A stretch of DNA of 40,846 bases. Source: an uncultured Actinomycetes bacterium. Lineage in GTDB: Bacteria > Actinomycetota > Acidimicrobiia > Acidimicrobiales > SZUA-35. Below, piece by piece: positions 30,674-38,496 of the stretch (within the stretch, counting starts at the first letter, position 1; every line of letters starts with the position of its first letter). A program made the translations under genes and the position numbers. Location: the NCBI GenBank assembly GCA_902826025.1, contig CADEDH010000032.1, forward strand, positions 1 to 40,846. The letters are read 5' to 3'. The notes under the pieces are model-generated. The model was not told the origin of the DNA. It searched no databases and saw only the letters and a program-made list of their open reading frames with translations.

Positions 30674-30741
30674 CCGGCGGGCGTTGGATGAGGTCATCAG
30701 CCACGGACCACCGAGATGGTCGAGTAGAGGAGAGCCGCCCG

Positions 30742-30969
30742 ATGATCACCACCACCTACACCGCCAACGCTCTGGTCGCTCAGCGTCAGGCCGAGCTCCG
30801 GGCCACGGGCCGCTCGATCCGGGTGGCCAAGGAGGCCCGCGCGGCCCGCCGGGCCCTTGTCCCCCAGTCGACCTCGTCGTCCTCGTCGACCTCGTCGGCC
30901 GGGTGGTCGCTCCCGACGCTGGCCCAGCGGATCAACCTGTCCGCCCGCCGCCGCTTCGCCCTGATCTGA
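30742..30969 (+). CDS. Small basic hypothetical protein
   Basis: A 75-residue protein from ATG 30742, with GAGGAGAG about 9 nt upstream. The first 40 residues are a likely helix rich in Ala, Arg and Gln (ALVAQRQAELRATGRSIRVA, then KEARAARRAL). A Ser/Thr run (residues about 43-52) links it to a short C-terminal segment, LPTLAQRINLSARRRFALI. It is strongly basic, so it may bind nucleic acid or an acidic surface (inference). No signal or membrane segment. I know no family. Its promoter region carries the 11-bp-spaced GTCACG array, suggesting control by a two-component regulator. Confidence 0.65.
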   Translation: MITTTYTANALVAQRQAELRATGRSIRVAKEARAARRALVPQSTSSSSSTSSAGWSLPTLAQRINLSARRRFALI

Positions 30970-31038
30970 GCAGGCGATCGCCATGACCGCCACCCCTGGC
31001 CTACCTGAACGGCTGAGCCGGTCTCAGTCCCGGCTGTC

Positions 31039-31977
31039 TCAGCCCGGCTGCTGCCAGAAGGGTACCGGGGCAGGAATCGGCGACAGGGTGGAGTGCACCG
31101 AGCCGAACCGCTCGTCGCGACCGGCCCAGGCGGTGTAGGCGTCGTCGATCTCACGGCGGCTGCGGGCCACGAAGTTCCACCACATGAGGATCGGGTCGGG
31201 GAACGGTTCGCCACCGATGAGCACGGCCCGGGTCGGTTGCCGCACGTCGAGGCGGAGCCCGTGGCGGCCGAGACCGAGGTAAGCCAGTTGGCCCGGGGCG
31301 ATCGGTGTGCCGTTCACCGCTGCTTCGCCTTCCAATATCACCAGGGCGTGCTCGAAGTCGACCCGCAGGGGGACCGTGGTGGCCCGGCGCAGGTCGAGAT
31401 CGACGCCGATCAGCGGGGTGTCGTGGCGGGCCGGGCTGACGAGATCACCGAGCTGGCCGACGAGCACGGTGGCCACGGCGCCGTCGAGGTCGGCCCGGGG
31501 CAGCTCGGCGTGGTGCTCGAAGGCGGCGGGGCCGTGACGGGTGGCGTCGGGAAGGGCCACCCAGAGCTGGATGCCCTCCAGGCGGCCCCGGTAGTGGCCG
31601 GTTCGCTCCTCGGCGTGGGACACGCCATTGCCGGCGGTCATCAGGTTCAGCTGGCCCGGTTTGATGACCTGTTCGGAGCCGAGGCTGTCGCGGTGCAGGA
31701 CCTGGCCGTCGATCAGCCACGTGACGGTCTGCAGGCCGATGTGGGGGTGGGGGCCGATGTCGAGCCCGCTGTTCTCGGTCACGTCGGCCGGGCCCATGTG
31801 GTCGGCGAAGCACCAGGCGCCGACCGTGCGGCGGCCCTTGCGGGGCAGGGCCCTCCGCACCTGGATCCGGCCGACCTGCTCGCTCCGGCTGTCGCTCAGC
31901 TCCACGAGTGGTGGGCTTGGGTGGCGGGCGTCGGCCGTTTCCGTGGTGGCATCGGCAGGGTTGACCGGACCGCTCAT
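31039..31977 (-). CDS. Pirin-family protein
   Basis: A 312-residue double-cupin protein. The start is ATG 31977, overlapping the stop of the upstream VOC gene by one base (TGATG). Pirin-type metal ligands are visible in GPHPHIGLQTVTWLIDG, VLHRDSLGSEQ and GNGVSHAEER (His, His, His, Glu). Known pirins have quercetinase or redox-sensor activity; a substrate cannot be assigned. The C-terminal half has the second cupin without metal ligands and MWWNFVARSRREIDDA, a standard end block. Coupling with a VOC dioxygenase-like gene suggests both act on aromatic or related compounds (inference). Confidence 0.92.
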   Translation of the reverse strand: MSGPVNPADATTETADARHPSPPLVELSDSRSEQVGRIQVRRALPRKGRRTVGAWCFADHMGPADVTENSGLDIGPHPHIGLQTVTWLIDGQVLHRDSLGSEQVIKPGQLNLMTAGNGVSHAEERTGHYRGRLEGIQLWVALPDATRHGPAAFEHHAELPRADLDGAVATVLVGQLGDLVSPARHDTPLIGVDLDLRRATTVPLRVDFEHALVILEGEAAVNGTPIAPGQLAYLGLGRHGLRLDVRQPTRAVLIGGEPFPDPILMWWNFVARSRREIDDAYTAWAGRDERFGSVHSTLSPIPAPVPFWQQPG

Positions 31978-32480
31978 CACAGCACCTTGTGGCCGTACAT
32001 CTCACCGAGCGGGTCGGCGATCAGCTCGATCCGGGCGCCGTCGGGGTCGGAGAAGTACACGGAGACCTCGTTGTGCAGGGCGTAGCCGACGCCGGCGTCG
32101 TCGAGTTGCTGCACGATCTCGGTCCACCGGTCGGGGTCCATCGAGATGGCGACGTGGTGCAGACCACCGAGGACCTCGCGGTAGGCGGTGAGGTCGAGGC
32201 CGGGGAAGTCGAAGAAGGCGAGCAGGTTGCCGTGCCCGATGTCGAAGAAGAAGTGGGAGGAGCCCGGGTAGTCGCGGTTGTCGATGAGCTCGGTCAGCGG
32301 AAACCCGAGCAGGTCCTGGTAGAAGCGCACCGTGCGCTCCACGTCGCTGCTCACCAGGGCAGCGTGGTGGAGCCCGCGGGCCGACGAGTCGGGCCGTTCA
32401 CCGGTAGGGCGGAGGTAGGCCTGGCGATCGGCTTCGATGCTCTGGAGGTCGGGGCCGGGCGGGCCGTCGACTTCGGTCAT
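31977..32480 (-). CDS. VOC-family (glyoxalase/bleomycin-resistance fold) protein
   Basis: A 167-residue protein. A 35-residue N-terminal extension precedes paired beta-alpha-beta modules. Candidate metal ligands are in GLHHAALVSSDVERTVRFYQ (His38/His39), GGLHHVAIS (His108/His109) and DPDGARIELI (Glu152), the usual His/His/Glu set of vicinal-oxygen-chelate enzymes. The group includes glyoxalase I, extradiol dioxygenases and thiol transferases; which applies is not determinable here. The start is ATG 32480 with GGAGA upstream. The pirin gene begins at its stop codon, so they form an operon. Confidence 0.9.
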   Translation of the reverse strand: MTEVDGPPGPDLQSIEADRQAYLRPTGERPDSSARGLHHAALVSSDVERTVRFYQDLLGFPLTELIDNRDYPGSSHFFFDIGHGNLLAFFDFPGLDLTAYREVLGGLHHVAISMDPDRWTEIVQQLDDAGVGYALHNEVSVYFSDPDGARIELIADPLGEMYGHKVL

Positions 32481-32831
32481 GGGGTGTCTCCGATCAGGTG
32501 GGAGGGTCCGGCGGTACTCACGGGCCGGACGTTGGACTGGTACCCAGAGATCAGGCGGCGCTACCGGCGTGCATCTCCCCAGGCCAGAACCTCCGCCGGC
32601 TGAATAGTGTCAGCCGCTGCCCCGCCGCCAGTGCCTTCGATGTCGGCGGTGCCGCGGAGAGCATGCACGGTCTGGCAGCGGCAAGACGCCCGCTGATGCC
32701 GTGCCTGACACGGCCCAGTTCCCGCCACCGCAGCAATACGGCAGCGCGACGGATTCGTCACGGCGGGCAGCCCGCCTCAGGATGCGGACACTGTACGCGC
32801 CCTCGCCCAAGCGAACCGGCGCAACACCGAG

Positions 32832-32916
32832 CGGAGGAGGTGGGATTCGAACCCACGGAGGGTTGCCCCTCACACGCTTTCCAAGCGTGCCGATTCGGCC
32901 GCTCTCGCACTCCTCC
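32832..32916 (-). tRNA. tRNA-Ser (anticodon GGA)
   Basis: An 85-nt minus-strand tRNA. The acceptor stem GGAGGAG pairs with CTCCTCC, the discriminator is G and no CCA is encoded. The anticodon loop TTGGAAA in stem ACGC/GCGT gives anticodon GGA (UCC/UCU codons). It has the long variable arm and GGTTCGAATCC T-arm of tRNA-Ser. Apart from it I find nothing supportable in 32481-32831. Confidence 0.97.
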
Positions 32917-32984
32917 CGATATGGCGACCCCTGGGCCGCTGGCCCGGGGTCCCCTCCCGCCCAGCCGTGAAAGCCGATCGGAGT

Positions 32985-32997
32985 CGCTAGGATAGCG
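32985..32997. promoter_or_regulatory. Palindromic, possibly bidirectional -10 between tRNA-Ser and SRP RNA
   Basis: CGCTA-GGA-TAGCG contains TAGGAT on the plus strand (32988-32993) and TATCCT on the minus strand (32989-32994). These are two overlapping -10-like hexamers pointing at the SRP RNA and at tRNA-Ser(GGA) respectively. Overlapping symmetric -10 elements are known to drive divergent transcription in bacteria; use here is inferred. Confidence 0.4.
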
Positions 32998-33017
32998 AGC
33001 CTCCCCTCTGTTCTGGC

Positions 33018-33128
33018 AGGTGGTGGTCGGGCCCTGTGCAACTGCGGCTCGTGAACCGAGTCAGGGCCGGAAGGCAGCAGCTCTCAGCGGAACCCTCAGT
33101 GTGCCGCAGGTAGCCTGGCCATCACCTC
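33018..33128 (+). ncRNA. ffs: Signal recognition particle RNA, small bacterial type
   Basis: Contains the conserved SRP Alu-less core. GGGCCCTGTGCAAC leads into CGTGAACCGAGTCAGGGCC, then the tetraloop region CCGGAAGGCAGCAG and the return strand CTCTCAGCGG. The outer stem GGTGGTGG (33020-33027) pairs with CCATCACC (33119-33126, one G-U). The RNA binds Ffh to target membrane and secreted proteins. The exact ends are estimated from the outer pairing. It is upstream of dnaX, a common position in actinobacteria. Confidence 0.93.
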
Positions 33129-33168
33129 CGAGGACAGAGGGGAGCTACACCTCGCTCCCCCGGAGGTG
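33123..33168 (+). terminator. Nested hairpins after SRP RNA
   Basis: CACCTCCG (33123-33130) pairs with CGGAGGTG (33161-33168). Nested inside, GGGGAGC (33139-33145) pairs with GCTCCCC (33154-33160) around an 8-nt loop. It is probably the transcript end, without a T-tract. The outer left arm competes with the SRP closing stem. Confidence 0.45.
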
Positions 33169-33299
33169 TCCGCCGCTCGAACTGCAACACGGTTCGAAGC
33201 GGTGTCGTGATCGTTGCGCTGGGCGCGCCAACCGCCAGGCAGTTCGGCGCCCGCCGCCGGCGAGGGGTGGCCCCCAGCCGACGGCGCAAGGGCGCCAGA

Positions 33300-34349
33300 T
33301 CAGCGGGTGGCGTAGAAGTTCTGGGTGGCCCAGGACCGCGACGAGCCCTTGTACACACCCACACCGAAGCTGGTGTAGTTGGGCGACATCATGTTGCAGT
33401 AGTGGCCGTCGCTCTCCCGCCACCCCTCGAAGAACACCTGGGCCGCCTGGGCGTCGCTGTAACCCTGGAACCAGGCCACGTTCTCTCCGTACGTCCGGGG
33501 CGAGATACCGAGCTGGGTGTAGATCGCCAGTGACGAGTCCTGCGGGCGGTGGTCCATCGTGTTGCGACTGTTCATGTCGGCCGACCAGGCCCGGGCCATG
33601 TTCACCGACACCGCCTCACTCACCGTCAACGCCGGCACCGCCGGGATCTTCCCGCTGGCGTCCACCTTCAAGCACGAAGGGATCCCCTTCTTCCTGGCCA
33701 GGGGCCCGTACGGATTGGTCCGCAGCTCGTTGGTCATCCGGGCGATCTCCAGCTCCACCCCGGTCATCCCACCGGTGGCCGGCGGCGGCTGGGTGGCGAC
33801 CGTGGAACTCGACGGCGGGCTGGTGGCCGAGGTCGCGGTGCTGGCCGGGGCCGTCGTGGTCGTGGTCGGCTTCGCCGTGGTGGTGGTGCTGCTGGGCCCG
33901 GTGGTCGCCACCGAGCCCGACGACGGCGACATCACGGTGGGAGGCGGCGAGGGCTTGACGGTCTGCGCCGCAGTGGACGCCGACTGTGCCGGCACCGTGA
34001 CCACTGCCCTGGTGGTCGTGGAGGCCTGAGCCGCAGGCGGGGGCGTGGTCGGTACGGCCGGCGGCAGCGTGACAGCGGTGCTTGGCGGCGCGGTCACCAC
34101 TGGCTTCGTCACCTTGTGCCACCGCCACCGGCGGGTCCAGGGCGCCGGCGCCTGGTCCGACGAGCGGCCGACCAGCTGGTCGGCTGAGCTGACCTGGAGG
34201 TTCGCTGCCGCCGCCGGCGTGCCGACACCCGTGGCCGCCGTCTCACCCCCCGGCCCGGTCAGGACATTGCTGAGCACGGCCGCCACCGCAAGCAGAGCAA
34301 CAAGGGAAACGAGGGCAGCGATCGCCCGGGAACGCTGGGTTGAGCTCAT
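33300..34349 (-). CDS. Secreted CAP (SCP/PR-1) domain protein
   Basis: A 349-residue exported protein. The N-terminal hydrophobic helix (residues about 9-30) acts as a signal or anchor. A long Pro/Thr/Ser/Ala linker (about 78-195) includes the TTTTTAKPTTTTT type of run. The CAP domain is at about 200-349: EIARMTNELRTNPYGPL, SVNMARAWSADMNSRNTMDH, TYGENVAWFQGYSDAQAAQV, FFEGWRESDGHYCNMM and the GVGVYKGSSRSWATQNFYA end. The His and Glu of MDH, GEN and GHY, conserved in the superfamily, are present. Bacterial CAP proteins are surface proteins of uncertain activity. It is divergent from dnaX; the start is ATG 34349. Confidence 0.88.
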   Translation of the reverse strand: MSSTQRSRAIAALVSLVALLAVAAVLSNVLTGPGGETAATGVGTPAAAANLQVSSADQLVGRSSDQAPAPWTRRWRWHKVTKPVVTAPPSTAVTLPPAVPTTPPPAAQASTTTRAVVTVPAQSASTAAQTVKPSPPPTVMSPSSGSVATTGPSSTTTTAKPTTTTTAPASTATSATSPPSSSTVATQPPPATGGMTGVELEIARMTNELRTNPYGPLARKKGIPSCLKVDASGKIPAVPALTVSEAVSVNMARAWSADMNSRNTMDHRPQDSSLAIYTQLGISPRTYGENVAWFQGYSDAQAAQVFFEGWRESDGHYCNMMSPNYTSFGVGVYKGSSRSWATQNFYATR

Positions 34350-34545
34350 GAGGTCCGCCTCTGGGACAGCGCCGGGCCCGACCCCACGGGGGCAGAGGAT
34401 CCAACGCCGATCGACTCTTGCCCCGCTGGTTTTGTAGCAGGTTTGTCACGGCATCGAAACCCTTTGGGGCCGCCCACACCCCGGACCGACCCCACACCCA
34501 CCGGCCGCCCGTCGCCGCGGACCCCTTGATGTCACACCCCACCGG

Positions 34546-34551
34546 TAGGCT
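34546..34551 (+). promoter_or_regulatory. -10-like element of dnaX, leaderless arrangement
   Basis: TAGGCT ends 6 nt before the GTG start at 34558. A TTGATG lies at 34526-34531 but only 14 nt upstream, so no good -35 spacing is seen. Confidence 0.45.
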
Positions 34552-34557
34552 CGAAAC

Positions 34558-36465
34558 GTGGCCCACCAGTCTCTCTACCGGCGGTACCGCTCGCAGCGGT
34601 TCAGCGAGATCCTCGGCCAGCCTCACGTCACCACCGGCCTCCAGTCCGCCGTTGCCGAGGGCCGTGAGAGCCACGCCTACCTGTTCAGCGGCCCCCGGGG
34701 CACGGGCAAGACGTCAACGGCCCGCGTCCTGGCCAAAGCGCTGAACTGCGAGAACCTGAAAGACGGCGAGCCGTGCTGCGAGTGCACGAGCTGCAAGTCG
34801 ATCGAGTCGGGCAACTCGTTCGACATCCACGAGCTCGACGCCGCCAGCCACAACAAGGTCGACGACATACGGGAGCTGATCGGCAAGGTCCACCTCGGCA
34901 CCCCCGGTCGCACCAAGGTCTACATCCTCGACGAGGTCCACATGCTGTCCAGCGGGGCGGAGAACGCCCTGCTCAAGACGCTGGAGGAACCACCCGAGCA
35001 CGTGGTGTTCGTGTTGGCCACCACCGAGCCCCAAAAGGTCGTCTCCACCATCCGGAGCCGCACCCAGCACTTCCAGTTCCACCTCCTGCCCTCCGATGTC
35101 CTGGCCGAACACCTCCGTTGGGTCGTTGCCGACGCCGGCCTCGACGTCAGCGACGAAGGCATCGAGTTCGCCCTCCGTCAGGGCGGGGGCTCGGCCCGAG
35201 ACACGCTCTCCGCCCTCGACCTCGTGGTGGCGGCCGGCGGCGTCCCCGGCGGGGGCGAGGTGGCCGAACTGCTGGTGCGGGCGATCGGAGACCACGACCC
35301 GGCCCGGGCCATGGCCAGCATCCAGGAGGGCCTGGAGTTCGGCCGCGAGCCCCGCACGATCGGCGAAGACGCCCTCGACCTGCTGCGCAACGCGTTCCTC
35401 TCGGCCATGGGCGCCCCCCTGGCCCACCTGAGCGACCGTCAACAGGAGATAGCGGCCGAGGTCGGAGTCGCTATCGGCGCCGCCGGCCTCACCCGGGCCC
35501 TCGAATCGATCGGCCAGGCCCTGGTCGAGATGCGCCAGGCGCCCGACCCCCGAGTCCCGCTCGAGGTCACGGTCCTCCGCCTGGCCCGCGCCGCCACCAG
35601 CCCGGGAGCGCCGGCGGCCGACGCTGGCGACACCGCCGGCTTCGAGGCCCGCATCGCCGCGCTCGAAGCCCGCATCGCCGACCTCGAAGCCCGGCTCGCC
35701 GCCGGGGCGGCCCAGGCGGCAGTCGGGCCCGCCCCGGCCGGCCGGCCCACGATCCCCCGTCCTGGTCAGGCTCAGGCCGGCATGCCCGAGGAGACCGGCG
35801 CCCCGTCCGGCGGCACCCCGGGCCGCCCGCCCCGGCCTCCGAGGCCCGAAGGTGGCCCACCCCGCTCTCCCCGGGCCGGCACCACCCCACCCCCATCGCG
35901 GGCGCCCCGCCCCGGCGAGCCCGGCCCCACCGTTTCTCCCGCCGCCGACACGAGCCCGCCCCCCACCGCCGATACCGGCGCGGCCCCACCCCCAGCCGAC
36001 ACCCCGGTCGCACCAGCGGCCGCCGCCTCCCCACCGGCCGGTGGCGGTTCGCTGTCCGTGGCCGCCGTCACCAGCGCCTGGGGCCCCCTGCTCGACTCGT
36101 TGAGCCAGAAGGTCCGGGCCCGCTTCAAGGGCGGCAGGATCACCGCGGTCGACAGCGGCTCGGTCACGTTCGGCGTCCCCAACGCCATCGCCCGGGACCG
36201 GTGCCTCCAGGTGTCGGCCGATCTCGAGAATGCCCTGGCTCAGCACTTCGGCCAGGGCGTCCAGGTGCACGTGGTCATCGACGACCAGGCGGCGCCCCCG
36301 ATCGACGTGGCCCGGATCGAACCCCGGCCGGTGACCAACGCCCCGAGCGACCTCGACGAAGACATCGGGCCCGTGTCCGAGCTGGTCGACGCCACCGACC
36401 AGTCGGCCAACGGTATAGACCGCCTCACCAAGGCGTTCCCTGGCTCTGAGGTGATCGATGCCTGA
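34558..36465 (+). CDS. dnaX: DNA polymerase III subunit gamma/tau
   Basis: A 635-residue clamp-loader ATPase. GTG 34558 is the start (TAGGCT 6 nt upstream; no ribosome site, so likely leaderless). Residues 1-350 hold the AAA+ core: YRRYRSQRFSEILGQPHV, Walker A GPRGTGKTSTA, zinc-binding Cys CENLKDGEPCCECTSCKSI, Walker B ILDEVHMLS, sensor 1 LATTEP, and the arginine-finger region RSRTQHF. A Pro/Ala-rich disordered linker (about 385-495) follows. A C-terminal domain with LSQKVRARFKGGRITAVDSG (about 515-534) resembles the tau C-terminus. It is followed by ybaB and recR in the classical order. Confidence 0.97.
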   Translation: MAHQSLYRRYRSQRFSEILGQPHVTTGLQSAVAEGRESHAYLFSGPRGTGKTSTARVLAKALNCENLKDGEPCCECTSCKSIESGNSFDIHELDAASHNKVDDIRELIGKVHLGTPGRTKVYILDEVHMLSSGAENALLKTLEEPPEHVVFVLATTEPQKVVSTIRSRTQHFQFHLLPSDVLAEHLRWVVADAGLDVSDEGIEFALRQGGGSARDTLSALDLVVAAGGVPGGGEVAELLVRAIGDHDPARAMASIQEGLEFGREPRTIGEDALDLLRNAFLSAMGAPLAHLSDRQQEIAAEVGVAIGAAGLTRALESIGQALVEMRQAPDPRVPLEVTVLRLARAATSPGAPAADAGDTAGFEARIAALEARIADLEARLAAGAAQAAVGPAPAGRPTIPRPGQAQAGMPEETGAPSGGTPGRPPRPPRPEGGPPRSPRAGTTPPPSRAPRPGEPGPTVSPAADTSPPPTADTGAAPPPADTPVAPAAAASPPAGGGSLSVAAVTSAWGPLLDSLSQKVRARFKGGRITAVDSGSVTFGVPNAIARDRCLQVSADLENALAQHFGQGVQVHVVIDDQAAPPIDVARIEPRPVTNAPSDLDEDIGPVSELVDATDQSANGIDRLTKAFPGSEVIDA

Positions 36466-36507
36466 GCGCCGCCGCCCCGCCCTTCCCACCACCACAGGAG
36501 CCACCCG

Positions 36508-36858
36508 ATGAGCAACGACGGAGGGTTCGACATCTCCAGCCTCCTGGAGCAGGCCCAAGCCGTCCAGCAGCAGCTGGCGGCGGCTCAGGAAGCCCAGGCC
36601 GCCACCGTCGTCACCGGCTCCGCCGGCGGGGGCAAGGTGACGGTGGAGGCCACCGGCGGCGGTGAGTTCCGCCGGGTCACGATCGCCCCCGATGTGGTCG
36701 ACGCCAGCGATGTCGAGCTTCTGGAGGAGCTGATCCTGGCCGCCATCCGCGACGTCACGGGCCAGATCGCCGAGCTGCAGAACGGCGCCATGAGCGACCT
36801 GCAGCTGCCCGACATGGGCGGTATCGGCAAACTCCTCGGCGGCGGCGCCCCCACGTGA
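36508..36858 (+). CDS. YbaB/EbfC nucleoid-associated protein
   Basis: A 116-residue protein of the YbaB/EbfC DNA-binding family, thought to act as a small nucleoid-associated dimer. ATG 36508 has AGGAG 8 nt upstream. The helical start ([20 protein letters not shown]) is followed by [20 protein letters not shown], the conserved beta pair. Its TGA is overlapped by the GTG of recR (GTGA). It sits in the dnaX-ybaB-recR operon, a conserved order; its precise role with RecR is unsettled. Confidence 0.96.
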   Translation: MSNDGGFDISSLLEQAQAVQQQLAAAQEAQAATVVTGSAGGGKVTVEATGGGEFRRVTIAPDVVDASDVELLEELILAAIRDVTGQIAELQNGAMSDLQLPDMGGIGKLLGGGAPT

Positions 36859-37460
36859 GCGCCTACGCCCGGCCGGTCGAGGTACTCATCGACGAGCTGG
36901 GCCGGCTCCCCGGCATCGGCCCTAAGTCGGCCCAGCGCATCGCCTTCCACCTCCTGAAGGTCGACACGGTCGACGCCCGCCGCCTGGCCGACGCCATCGT
37001 CGCCATGAAGGAGAACGTCACCTTCTGCGAGCGCTGCTACAACGTGGCCGAGGGCGCCAACTGCGCCATCTGCACCGACCCGGCCCGGGACCAGTCGATC
37101 CTGTGCGTGGTGGAGGAGCCGAAGGACATCGCCGCCCTGGAGAAGACCGGCGTGTTCAAGGGCGTGTACCACGTGCTCCTGGGCGTGATGAACCCGTTGG
37201 AGGGCATCGGCCCCGAGAACCTCAAGATCCGGGAGCTGGCCCTGCGGGTGGCGGCCGAAGACATCACCGAGGTCATCCTGTGCACCAACCCCAACCTGGA
37301 GGGGGAGATGACGGCCGCCTTCATTGCGTCCAAGGTGCTGGCCCCGTTCGAGGTGAAGGTCAGCCGCCTGGCCTCCGGCCTACCCGTGGGCGGCGACCTC
37401 GAGTACGCCGACGAGCTCACGCTGGGCCGGGCCCTCGAAGGCCGGCACGGCTTCAGCTAG
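36855..37460 (+). CDS. recR: Recombination protein RecR
   Basis: A 201-residue RecR, which with RecO (and RecF) loads RecA at gaps. It begins at GTG 36855 overlapping the ybaB stop. It has the HhH motif [20 protein letters not shown] (residues about 15-34), the four-Cys zinc finger [16 protein letters not shown], and a Toprim domain with [20 protein letters not shown] then [19 protein letters not shown]. The C-terminal [20 protein letters not shown] is standard. Its 3' end overlaps the convergent oxygenase gene by 8 bp. Confidence 0.97.
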   Translation: MSAYARPVEVLIDELGRLPGIGPKSAQRIAFHLLKVDTVDARRLADAIVAMKENVTFCERCYNVAEGANCAICTDPARDQSILCVVEEPKDIAALEKTGVFKGVYHVLLGVMNPLEGIGPENLKIRELALRVAAEDITEVILCTNPNLEGEMTAAFIASKVLAPFEVKVSRLASGLPVGGDLEYADELTLGRALEGRHGFS

Positions 37461-38427
37461 GAATGTCGGTGTTGCCGGCGTAGCTGCGGCCCATGAAGGC
37501 CGTCAGGTAGTCGCGGTAGGTGATCGCCTCGTGCCGGGCCGCCCCCTCAGCCGGATCGATGCACGACGGTAGGCACTCGATCACGGTGTCGACCCGGGGA
37601 TCGAAGAAGTAGGGGATGGCGTAGCGGTCGGTGCCCGACGAGTTGCGCACCCGGTGCACGGTGGACAGGAACGTGTCGTTGCTCCAGCGCCGCAACATGT
37701 CGCCCGAGTTCACGATGAACGATCGGGGCTCCTGGGCCGCCTCGAACCAGGTGCCGTCGGGCCGGCGGATCATCAGCCCACCCACCGGGTTCGACGGCAG
37801 CATCGTCATGAACCCGGCGTCGGAGTGGGGATCGATTCCCCACTGGTCTTCTGCTGCCGGCAGCGGCGGGTAGTGCGTCATCCGCAGTGTGGCCAGCGCC
37901 GGATCGAACCACTGGTCGAACCAGTGGGCCGGCATCCCCAGCGCCACCGCGTACAGGGGCAACAGCTCGTGGCCCAACTGGTCCATCCGGTCGTAGTAGG
38001 CGGTCACCGCCCCGGCGAAGCCGGGTATGGCTGCCTCGTCGGGCATCTGGTTGCGGGACGATCCCGGCCGGGCCATGAAGAAGGCGGCGTTCAGCGACGG
38101 GGGCCGCCCCGGGTCCTGGGCCCCACCCAGGCGGCTGTAGCCCATCTTCGTGGCCGAGAACGTGCCTGCCCGCTTGGCCTCATCGGGCAGGGCGTGGAAT
38201 CGGGCGGCCTCCCCGTAGATCCCCTCTACCTGGTCCCACGACACCCCGTGGTTCACCACCGACAGGAACCCGAGCGTGGTGAGCGCCTCCCGCAGCTCGG
38301 CCCCCGCCGCCTCCAGCGCACCCGGCACCCCGGCCCGGTAGTCGCCCAGGTCGATCACCGGCAGCGGCCCCGGCTCCACCAGCCCCGTCGCCGTCGCTCC
38401 CGATTCGGTCGTCCCCGTCACCGTCAT
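37453..38427 (-). CDS. 2-oxoglutarate/Fe(II) oxygenase (isopenicillin N synthase-like)
   Basis: A 324-residue oxygenase of the 2OG-Fe(II) superfamily. The iron triad is complete: His201 and Asp203 in [12 protein letters not shown], and His258 in STVHRV. The 2-oxoglutarate-binding Arg is Arg268 in DRYAIPYFF, where the family's usual RxS has Ala in place of Ser. [20 protein letters not shown] is the N-terminal DIOX_N block. The start is ATG 38427; TAGCGT (minus strand of 38435-38440) is 7 nt upstream and ATGACC 18 bp further on, suggesting a leaderless gene. Substrate unknown; this is the first of three similarly oriented genes that may be related. Confidence 0.92.
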   Translation of the reverse strand: MTVTGTTESGATATGLVEPGPLPVIDLGDYRAGVPGALEAAGAELREALTTLGFLSVVNHGVSWDQVEGIYGEAARFHALPDEAKRAGTFSATKMGYSRLGGAQDPGRPPSLNAAFFMARPGSSRNQMPDEAAIPGFAGAVTAYYDRMDQLGHELLPLYAVALGMPAHWFDQWFDPALATLRMTHYPPLPAAEDQWGIDPHSDAGFMTMLPSNPVGGLMIRRPDGTWFEAAQEPRSFIVNSGDMLRRWSNDTFLSTVHRVRNSSGTDRYAIPYFFDPRVDTVIECLPSCIDPAEGAARHEAITYRDYLTAFMGRSYAGNTDIPS

Positions 38428-38496
38428 GACGAAAACGCTAGTCGGCCAGACCCGCCCCGGTCATGCCCGGGCCGCCACCGGCCCGGGCGGAACCGA

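Noticed and set aside
34350..34557. A ydaO-type c-di-AMP riboswitch upstream of the CAP-domain gene
   Set aside because: Cell-wall proteins in actinobacteria often have one, but the conserved riboswitch core motifs are not visible. Only a GGTTTTGTAGC/AGGTTTGTCAC near-repeat is there.
35640..35720. Tau/gamma frameshift site in dnaX
   Set aside because: No A-rich slippery heptamer followed by a stem. The GC-rich Ala/Arg/Glu repeats here are ordinary coiled-coil coding sequence.
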